Notes under the pieces: generated by a model | Told to the model about the DNA's origin: nothing | The model's input: only the letters and a program-made list of their open reading frames with translations | Database searches by the model: none | Assembly (NCBI GenBank): GCA_030615045.1 | Contig: JAUWZY010000008.1 | Location: 1 to 18,053, forward strand | DNA from: Chloroflexota bacterium | GTDB lineage: Bacteria > Chloroflexota > Dehalococcoidia > SZUA-161 > JAUWZY01 | Reading direction: 5' to 3' | DNA length: 18,053 bases | Program-made: the position numbers and the translations under genes | Part shown: positions 12,134-18,053 of the stretch, piece by piece | Numbering within the stretch: the stretch's first letter is position 1 | Layout of the letters: each line of letters starts with the position of its first letter

Positions 12134-13180
12134 ATGAGAGCTTGCCTGCTTGAAAAATACCGCGAGTTCCTTCCGCTAACGCCCGAGACACCGATCATCA
12201 CCCTGGGCGAAGCAGACACGCCGCTGGTTCGCTCACTGCGGCTGGAGAAGGAGCTCGGCATTGGCGAGCTCTATTTCAAATTGGAGGGCTGCAACCCTAC
12301 CGGTTCGTTTAAGGATCGGGGCATGGTTGTTGCTGTGGCTAAGGCGCTGGAGGCGGGGAGCAGGGCTCTGATCTGCGCCTCCACGGGAAACACCAGCGCC
12401 TCGGCAGCAGCTTACGGGGCTCACTGCGGACTGAAGGTGTTTGTTATCGTGCCCGGGGGCTATATCGCCCTGGGCAAGCTCAGCCAAGCTATAACCTTCG
12501 GCGCTGAGGTGTTGTCTATCGATGGCAACTTCGATAAGGCCCTGGGGATGGTGCGAGCCTTGATCCAAAAACATCCCATAACTCTGGTCAATTCCCTAAA
12601 CCTTCATCGCATCGAGGGACAGAAGACGGCTGCCTTTGAAATCATCGATACCTTGGGCGATGCCCCGGATTATCTCTTCATCCCGGTGGGCAATGCGGGA
12701 AATATCACCGCTTACTGGAGGGGATTTGTGCAATATCAAAAGGCGAGCAAGAGGCCCAGGATGATGGGCTTTCAAGCGGAAGGAGCAGCCCCCATTGTCA
12801 GGGGTGGAGTGGTAGCAGAGCCCAAGACCATAGCCACTGCGATACGCATCGGAAACCCGGCGAGCTGGCAGGGCGCGCTGGCGGCCAGGGATGAGTCCTC
12901 GGGGGTAATCGACTGTGTCAGCGATGAGGAAATCCTCACCGCCTACAAGCTATTAGCCAGCGAGGAGGGCATCTTTGGCGAGCCGGCTTCAGCTGCTTCC
13001 TTAGCCGGGGTGATCAAGATGATAAAAGGAGAGCTGAAGCTGAGCACGGCCAGGGTTGTCTGTGTGATCACGGGGACGGGGCTTAAGGACCCTGATACGG
13101 CATTGAAATCGGCTCCAACCCTGGCTGAGTTCCCCGCCCAGCTTGAGGCTGTGGAGGAGGTCATCGTCTCCAAGCTATGA
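12134..13180 (+). CDS. thrC: threonine synthase
   Basis: The product is a 348-residue PLP enzyme (fold type II) that converts O-phosphohomoserine to threonine. The PLP lysine is K60 in GCNPTGSFKDRGM, and the phosphate-binding/Asn motif follows in STGNTSASAAAYG. The glycine-rich loop IPVGNAGNITAYW is in the middle. The length matches the short bacterial ThrC class. The ATG at 12134 lies seven bases after hom; a longer TTG reading would overlap hom and add non-family residues. Homoserine kinase (thrB), the step between hom and thrC, is not in this window. Confidence 0.96.
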   Translation: MRACLLEKYREFLPLTPETPIITLGEADTPLVRSLRLEKELGIGELYFKLEGCNPTGSFKDRGMVVAVAKALEAGSRALICASTGNTSASAAAYGAHCGLKVFVIVPGGYIALGKLSQAITFGAEVLSIDGNFDKALGMVRALIQKHPITLVNSLNLHRIEGQKTAAFEIIDTLGDAPDYLFIPVGNAGNITAYWRGFVQYQKASKRPRMMGFQAEGAAPIVRGGVVAEPKTIATAIRIGNPASWQGALAARDESSGVIDCVSDEEILTAYKLLASEEGIFGEPASAASLAGVIKMIKGELKLSTARVVCVITGTGLKDPDTALKSAPTLAEFPAQLEAVEEVIVSKL

Positions 13181-13192
13181 AGGAGTGGTTAC

Positions 13193-13753
13193 ATGATCGA
13201 CGGGGGAAAAATTGAAAAGGCCATGGTTTCCATAATCGAGGCCATCGGGGAGAATCCAAAACGAGCGGGATTAGTTGACACCCCGAGGCGCATCGCCGAT
13301 ATGTATGCCGAGCTCTTCCAGGGGCTGAGCATGGACCCCAAACAGGAGCTTATGGTCGGCTTTGAGGAGGAGCACCAAGAGATGGTGGTGGCCAAGAACA
13401 TTCCGTTCTACTCCATGTGTGAGCATCACTTCCTCCCCTTCTACGGTGCAGTTCATATCGGCTATATTCCCCGAGGTCGTGTCGCCGGGGTAAGCAAATT
13501 GGCCAGGGTGGTCGATATCTTGGCCCGCAGACCCCAGATACAGGAGCGCCTCACCACCCAGATCGCCGACACCATTATCCAGGCCTTGAATCCGCAAGGT
13601 GTGGGCGTGGTGGTTCAGGCAGAGCACCTGTGCATGATTATGCGTGGCGTGGAGAAGCCGGGGAGCACTATCGTCACCTCAGCGATGAGGGGGCTTTTCC
13701 GAAGGAGCGTTGCCACCCGCTCCGAGTTTCTATCCTTGGTCCAGGGCAAATAA
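13193..13753 (+). CDS. folE: GTP cyclohydrolase I
   Basis: The product is 186 residues and catalyses GTP to 7,8-dihydroneopterin triphosphate, the first step of folate synthesis. Zinc ligands are visible as C76 and H79 in SMCEHHFLPF, with C147 in AEHLCMIMRG. Other family motifs are GRVAGVSKLARVVDILARRPQIQERLT and TSAMRGLFR. It is a type IA enzyme of normal length. AAGGAG seven bases upstream fixes the ATG. The stop lies one base before the gyrB start, so the two are almost certainly translationally linked. Confidence 0.97.
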   Translation: MIDGGKIEKAMVSIIEAIGENPKRAGLVDTPRRIADMYAELFQGLSMDPKQELMVGFEEEHQEMVVAKNIPFYSMCEHHFLPFYGAVHIGYIPRGRVAGVSKLARVVDILARRPQIQERLTTQIADTIIQALNPQGVGVVVQAEHLCMIMRGVEKPGSTIVTSAMRGLFRRSVATRSEFLSLVQGK

Positions 13754-13754
13754 G

Positions 13755-15647
13755 ATGGAACAGTATACAGCACGGGATATCCAGGTATTGGGCGAGCTTG
13801 AGGCGGTGCGCCTCCGCCCGGGCATGTATATCGGCGGCGTTGACCAGCGGGGGCTCCATCACTTAGTCAATGAGATCGTGGATAACAGCATCGATGAAGC
13901 CATGGCCGGCTATTGCGACCGGATTGAGGTCACCATCCACAAAGACCGCCGGGTCACGGTAGCTGATAACGGCAGGGGCATCCCTACCGAGATACACCCC
14001 AGCACCAAGGTCTCAGCTGTAGAAACAGTGATGACCACCCTGCACTCCGGGGCTAAATTCGGCGGCCAAAGCTACAAGGTCTGTGGCGGCCTACACGGGG
14101 TGGGCGCTGCGGTAGTCAATGCCCTCTCCGCCTGGTTCAAGGTGGAGGTCAGGCGGGAGGGCAAGCTTTATCGCCAAGAATATCAGTGTGGGGTCCCCCT
14201 GAGCCCGGTCACGGTCATCGGCGACGCTGATGGCAACGGCACCAGCGTTACCTTCCTCCCCGATAAGGAGATCTTCGGCAAGCTGGACTATGATTTCGAC
14301 TCTCTGGCCCAATTCTTCCGCGAGATGGCCTATCTAAACAAAGGAGTGGAGATAAGCTTTCAGGATGAGCAGCACGACCGCGAGCTAACCTTCTACTTCG
14401 AGGGCGGCATCGTTAGCTTCGTCCGCCATCTCAATAGGAAAAGGCCGAAGCTGCATCCCAGACCGATTCATATTTCCGGAATGGTGGATAGCACCATGGT
14501 TGAAGCTGCCATTCAGTATAACGAGGGCTTTACCGAATCAACCTTCAGCTTCGCCAACTGCGTTAACACCAGCGATGGCGGCACCCACCTCACTGGCTTC
14601 AGAGCAGCGCTGACCCGAGCGCTCAATGACTACGCCCGAAAGTATAAGCTGCTCAAGGAAAATGAGCCCAATCTCAGCGGCGACGATGTCAGAGAAGGGC
14701 TTAGCGCTATCATCAGCGTCAAGCTCACCGAGCCCCAGTTCGAGGGTCAGACCAAAAGGAGGCTGGGCAACCCCGATGTGAAGAATCAGGTGGAATCTAT
14801 AGCCACAGAGGGAATGATGCGCTACCTTGAGGAGCACCCTCAAGAAGCCAAGACGATTGTGGAGAAGTGCCTTAACGCCGCTCAGGCCCGTGAGGCAGCG
14901 AGAAAGGCGCGAGAGCTGGTGATAAAGAAGGCCACGATCGATAGCGAGACCCTCCCCGGCAAGCTGGCCGATTGCTCGGAGAGGAATCCGGCCCTCCGTG
15001 AACTATATCTTGTTGAAGGCCCCTCCGCAGGTGGCTCGGCCAAGCAGGGGCGGGAGCGACACTTCCAGGCGATCCTGCCACTTCGAGGCAAGATACTGAA
15101 TGTGGAAAAGGCCGCTCCCAGTAAAATGCTGGCCCATGATGAGATCAGAGCTATCATCGCCGCCCTTGGCATTGGCACTGGCTCCGAGTTAAACCTATCT
15201 AAGCTTCGCTACCATCGAGTTATCATCATGACCGACGCCGATGTCGATGGCTCCCATATCAGAACCCTGCTCCTGACCTTCTTCTTCCGCTACATGGCCG
15301 GGCTCATCGAAAATGGCCACCTTTACATCGCCCAGCCACCTCTGTACCGCATTAAAAAGGGCAAGGAGCAGTTCTGGGTCTACTCCGAGAACGAAAAGGA
15401 GGAATTGGTCGCCAAGCTTGGGGACAAGAATCTGGAGCTCCAGCGCTATAAGGGGCTCGGCGAGATGAACCCGGAGCAGCTGTGGGAGACCACCATGGAC
15501 CCAAAGTCACGGAAAACCCTCCAGGTCATCATCGAGGATGCGATGAAAGCGGGAGAGATTATAGAGATGCTCATGGGCGATGCCGTGCCCCCGAGAAAGG
15601 CCTTCATCCAGGCCCGCGCCAGGCAAGCGAAGAATTTAGATGTGTAG
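13755..15647 (+). CDS. gyrB: DNA gyrase subunit B
   Basis: The product is 630 residues, the short type without the proteobacterial insert. The GHKL ATPase domain includes E40 and N44 in NEIVDNSIDEA, D71NGRGIP, and GGLHGVG at 111-117. The TOPRIM domain has E421 in LVEGPSAGGSAKQGR and the metal-binding D494, D496 and D498 in TDADVDGSHIR. The tail QRYKGLGEMNPEQLWETTM precedes the GyrA-contact region. It works with GyrA (not in the window) to introduce negative supercoils. The ATG at 13755 is one base after the folE stop; the longer frame from 13710 would run back into folE. Confidence 0.96.
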   Translation: MEQYTARDIQVLGELEAVRLRPGMYIGGVDQRGLHHLVNEIVDNSIDEAMAGYCDRIEVTIHKDRRVTVADNGRGIPTEIHPSTKVSAVETVMTTLHSGAKFGGQSYKVCGGLHGVGAAVVNALSAWFKVEVRREGKLYRQEYQCGVPLSPVTVIGDADGNGTSVTFLPDKEIFGKLDYDFDSLAQFFREMAYLNKGVEISFQDEQHDRELTFYFEGGIVSFVRHLNRKRPKLHPRPIHISGMVDSTMVEAAIQYNEGFTESTFSFANCVNTSDGGTHLTGFRAALTRALNDYARKYKLLKENEPNLSGDDVREGLSAIISVKLTEPQFEGQTKRRLGNPDVKNQVESIATEGMMRYLEEHPQEAKTIVEKCLNAAQAREAARKARELVIKKATIDSETLPGKLADCSERNPALRELYLVEGPSAGGSAKQGRERHFQAILPLRGKILNVEKAAPSKMLAHDEIRAIIAALGIGTGSELNLSKLRYHRVIIMTDADVDGSHIRTLLLTFFFRYMAGLIENGHLYIAQPPLYRIKKGKEQFWVYSENEKEELVAKLGDKNLELQRYKGLGEMNPEQLWETTMDPKSRKTLQVIIEDAMKAGEIIEMLMGDAVPPRKAFIQARARQAKNLDV

Positions 15648-15671
15648 CCAATTAAAGTCAGGAGCAGAGCA

Positions 15672-17198
15672 GTGAGCAGGGTGCTATTGCCACTACTTAT
15701 TTTGGCCCTGCTGCTCCCCACAGTTATTCTGCCCCCGAACGTGGCCACGGCGCAAAGCGTCTTCATGGCCTGGGAGCAACGCTATAATGGCGGAGGCGAT
15801 GATGTTGCCCTTGGTGTAGCTGTGGATTCCAATGACAATGTGATAGTCACCGGGGTATCAGATGGGACTTTCTGCACCGTAAAATTTGCCCCCAATGGCA
15901 CCGAGCTCTGGAACAGAACCTTCGACTGGGCTGGTGGCGATGACGAGGCTCAGGGCATTGCTGTGGACTCAAATGACAATATAATTGTCACCGGCTATGC
16001 TGGAGGGGACAGTGCTTATGATTACTGCACGGTAAAATATGCCCCCAATGGCACTGAGCTGTGGAACAGAACCTATGACGGCGGCGGCGATGATAGGGCT
16101 TTTGCCGCGGCAGTCGATTCCAATGACAATGTAATCGTCACCGGTCGCTCTGCCAATAACTACCACACCATAAAATATACCCCCAATGGCACCGAGCTGT
16201 GGAACATAACCTTCGACGGCGGAGATTATGATGAGGCTACCGGTGTGGCTGTTGATCCTGATGACAACATAATCGTCACCGGCTATGCTAAGAATGTCAC
16301 CGGAACCGGCACCAATGATTACTATACGATAAAATATGCTCCCAATGGCACACAGCTCTGGAATGCGACCTATGACAGTGGTGGCCACGATGCTGCCCAA
16401 GATGTAGCTGTGGATTCGGAGGGGAATATAGTGGTCACCGGTGGGTCCATTGCCTTGGGGGGGAACTCGACCTGGTATTACTGTACGGTAAAATACTATC
16501 CCGATGGCGCCCAATTCTGGACGGAGCCTCTAACCTACCATTCACCATATACATATAGAGCTCCAGGTGAAGCTGTGGGCACTGGCGATGGCAGCAAAAC
16601 TGAGTTCATGCTGGGTTACCATCCCATCATTGCTGGCTCCGAGAAGATCTACTTGAACTATGTGCTGACAACCAACTACACCATTAATTACGCAACAGGT
16701 AAGATTACATTTGATAGTCCGCCGGGGAATGGGGTAGCCATTACAGCTACTTATACGGCGCTCCCTGGTGCTACAGCTTATGGAGCCGCTGTGGATTCCA
16801 CAGATAACATAATAATCACCGGGCGTAGCTTTTACCTTGCGTTTTCTATATACGCCCAGCCGGATATTGTTATTCATCCGGAGATATCGCATTACTATTA
16901 CACCATAAAATACAGCCCGGATGGCAGTGAAATCTGGAGCATAACCTACGATCGTCTTAATCAAGAATGTGCTTATAGTGTGGCTGTGGACTCCGATGAC
17001 GATATAATAGTCACCGGCAAGGTCTCTGATGGCGAAACCTGGAATTACCTCACCATAAAATATGGGGAATCATCATCGGGAGAAGCTGGAGGCGTGTCCA
17101 GCTACGCCATCGCTTTCATAGTGATAATGGGAAGCGCTGCCATCGGTGGGGTTGTTTATTACTTTGTTAGAAGAAGAAGAAAGGCCAGGCAGGCCTAA
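15672..17198 (+). CDS. secreted, membrane-anchored SBBP-type beta-propeller protein with an inserted domain
   Basis: The product is 508 residues. A signal peptide (about 1-28) ends near ATAQS. Repeats follow with the pattern AVDSNDNVIVTG...YTIKYxPNGTELWNxTYDGGxDD, an SBBP/beta-propeller module. Seven AVD(S/P)...I(I/V)(V/I)TG strands occur at about residues 50, 97, 147, 194, 246, 373 and 438, enough for one seven-bladed propeller. Between the fifth and sixth, residues about 302-365 form a separate beta module (GTGDGSKTEFMLGYHP, then YTINYATGKITFDSPPGNG). A C-terminal helix (about 478-499) followed by RRRRKARQA anchors the protein with the propeller outside. AGGAG lies seven bases before the GTG. 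It is probably a cell-surface binding protein; the ligand is unknown. It ends in a 4-bp overlap with the opposing gene. Confidence 0.85.
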   Translation: MSRVLLPLLILALLLPTVILPPNVATAQSVFMAWEQRYNGGGDDVALGVAVDSNDNVIVTGVSDGTFCTVKFAPNGTELWNRTFDWAGGDDEAQGIAVDSNDNIIVTGYAGGDSAYDYCTVKYAPNGTELWNRTYDGGGDDRAFAAAVDSNDNVIVTGRSANNYHTIKYTPNGTELWNITFDGGDYDEATGVAVDPDDNIIVTGYAKNVTGTGTNDYYTIKYAPNGTQLWNATYDSGGHDAAQDVAVDSEGNIVVTGGSIALGGNSTWYYCTVKYYPDGAQFWTEPLTYHSPYTYRAPGEAVGTGDGSKTEFMLGYHPIIAGSEKIYLNYVLTTNYTINYATGKITFDSPPGNGVAITATYTALPGATAYGAAVDSTDNIIITGRSFYLAFSIYAQPDIVIHPEISHYYYTIKYSPDGSEIWSITYDRLNQECAYSVAVDSDDDIIVTGKVSDGETWNYLTIKYGESSSGEAGGVSSYAIAFIVIMGSAAIGGVVYYFVRRRRKARQA

Positions 17199-17950
17199 GC
17201 CCCTATTTTTCTCTCGCCATGTAATTGCTTTCTTTGCACCCATTCAGCCTCTATAGGTGTTAGCAGTAAGACATCGATTTCACCACCCACAGTCTTAGGT
17301 CGTGCCTGGAACCTTATGCTATCGATGGTTGTCCTCACCGCATAAATGGCAAAATCAATTGCGTCTTGGAGATTCATGCTATCCCAGGCGATGGGGAAAC
17401 TGGTTACCGGGGTAGGCTTATTATCCACCCCTAAAACCTGGTACGGTTTTAATAACAACAGGATGACATCAGTTTCTCCTCCCCAGGAGCAGCCGTATTT
17501 CACCCGATTGGCATTTATATCGAAATTCACCCTTTCCCGCTTATTTTTCCCCACATAACATACATATAGATGAGGGACGCTTATCCCCTCTTCCTTCTTA
17601 AAGCCAGCGACATGAAATACAGTGTTAGCTTGAGGAAACTTCCCTCCAAAGTAAGCCATGAGCTTATCTGCTACTTTATCCACCGTATCATTATCTTTTA
17701 TCCTTTCTTCCTCAAGCCGCTGGATATGACTTTCCATCTGCACCCCACCTAAGAGGGTCTCACCATATGCCGATATCCCCACCTCCTGTTGTTTCAACAG
17801 GAACAGTTTATAGGTGAAATCTGAGGCCACAGTTTGGATCGGTGGAAACTTCTCACCCTCAGCGGTCTTTCTCTCGATGGTGGCCGACTGCCTGCTATCA
17901 GAAGCCATAATGATACCCTCGGGCACATAAATAGTTACCACAAACGACAT
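17195..17950 (-). CDS. proteasome-type Ntn-hydrolase-like protein (Anbu/HslV-like)
   Basis: The product is 251 residues. The N-terminus MSFVVTIYVPEGIIMASDSRQS parallels proteasomal beta subunits and especially Anbu-type proteins (two strands, then GLVxASDSR). Aligned on that Asp (D18), the position of the catalytic N-terminal Thr is held by Ser2, exposed after Met removal. K48 in TYKLF falls at the conserved Lys33 position, and GISAYGETLLGG resembles the following strand-turn. The C-terminal half (after about 120) is not recognised. The ATG at 17950 is preceded by GGGGAG; an upstream TTG at 17974 would overlap the -10 and is rejected. Family membership is inferred from these motifs only. Confidence 0.65.
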   Translation of the reverse strand: MSFVVTIYVPEGIIMASDSRQSATIERKTAEGEKFPPIQTVASDFTYKLFLLKQQEVGISAYGETLLGGVQMESHIQRLEEERIKDNDTVDKVADKLMAYFGGKFPQANTVFHVAGFKKEEGISVPHLYVCYVGKNKRERVNFDINANRVKYGCSWGGETDVILLLLKPYQVLGVDNKPTPVTSFPIAWDSMNLQDAIDFAIYAVRTTIDSIRFQARPKTVGGEIDVLLLTPIEAEWVQRKQLHGERKIGA

Positions 17951-17973
17951 TGCTCCCCCTTCCCCTAAGGTCA

Positions 17974-18002
17974 ATTATAGTGATTGGGGGTTAATTGTTC
18001 AA
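17974..18002 (-). promoter_or_regulatory. sigma70 promoter for the Ntn-hydrolase-like gene
   Basis: On the minus strand, TTGAAC (18002-17997), a 17-nt spacer and a perfect TATAAT (17979-17974) precede the gene. The predicted start near 17967 gives a leader of about 17 nt that contains the ribosome site. Confidence 0.65.
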
Positions 18003-18010
18003 GCTGGTAT

Positions 18011-18048
18011 GAAAAAATAAGAGGAATGGCGCTAAAGCACCACCCCTC
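18011..18048 (-). terminator. rho-independent terminator of an off-window minus-strand gene
   Basis: On the minus strand, GAGGGGTGGTGC pairs with GCGCCATTCCTC over 12 bp (three G-U) around a TTTA loop, and TTATTTTTT follows directly. No gene upstream of it on this strand is in the window, so it closes a gene lying to the right. It also insulates the promoter at 17974-18002. Confidence 0.8.
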
Positions 18049-18053
18049 ATTTC

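Noticed and set aside
13271..13627. Minus-strand open frame opposite folE
   Set aside because: Shadow of a gene with all catalytic residues; no independent support.
15969..16514. Minus-strand 181-codon open frame opposite the beta-propeller
   Set aside because: Its apparent internal repeats are the mirror of the propeller repeats; no start signal.
15780..17000. Tandem repeats resembling a CRISPR or satellite array
   Set aside because: The repeat period of about 140-160 bp is in frame and encodes propeller blades; spacing and divergence do not fit CRISPR.

Overview
The window looks like a bacterial chromosome segment of moderate, roughly 50-55% GC. Bacterial hallmarks are gyrB, the rpsF-ssb-rpsR operon with a zinc-type S18, a class II tRNA-Leu, and sigma70-type promoters with AGGAGG-like ribosome binding sites. 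The families and styles (hom/thrC next to ribosomal genes, beta-propeller surface protein with one membrane anchor, many small zinc-ribbon proteins) would fit an environmental Chloroflexota (Dehalococcoidia-like) genome. That placement is an inference without database support.

Region 1 (1-4882) is surface-polysaccharide territory with signs of erosion. A minus-strand O-antigen ligase/polymerase-like membrane protein follows the C-terminal stub of another gene. A plus-strand pair encodes a heptose-7-phosphate kinase (hddA-like) and sedoheptulose-7-phosphate isomerase (gmhA). A convergent minus-strand nucleotide-sugar dehydrogenase (ugd) follows. Upstream of ugd, the first ~19 codons of a sugar-nucleotidyltransferase gene are fused out of frame to the last ~40 codons of what looks like an rmlC-type epimerase gene, a deletion scar. 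Upstream of that lies tRNA-Leu(UAG).

Region 2 (4883-8491) is an accessory stretch of short plus-strand genes with strong ribosome binding sites: a C2H2-plus-zinc-ribbon protein, a double zf-TFIIB protein, a 56-residue membrane protein, a possible 30-residue ORF, a 52-residue zinc-ribbon protein, and an 85-residue protein of unknown function. They are interleaved with dispersed repeats. One is a ~91-bp element that carries a sigma70 promoter and occurs twice; another is a 21-23-bp element placed just after three different stop codons. A six-helix RND/MMPL protein of half the usual size, with no normal start codon, and a tRNA-Leu 5' fragment complete this part.

Region 3 (8492-15647) is conserved housekeeping on the plus strand: glyA, then rpsF-ssb-rpsR-hom-thrC-folE-gyrB, tightly packed and probably largely co-transcribed. 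Promoters are visible before glyA and rpsF. The products link one-carbon metabolism (glyA, folE), threonine synthesis (hom, thrC) and translation/replication (rpsF, rpsR, ssb, gyrB).

Region 4 (15648-18053) holds a secreted, membrane-anchored seven-bladed beta-propeller with an inserted domain. It converges with a minus-strand protein resembling proteasome-type (Anbu/HslV-like) Ntn hydrolases, which has its own promoter. The terminator of an off-window minus-strand gene sits at the right edge.

The least explained material is the small zinc-ribbon cluster with its promoter-bearing repeats, the Ntn-hydrolase-like protein, and the half-size RND protein. None can be called a new system from sequence alone.
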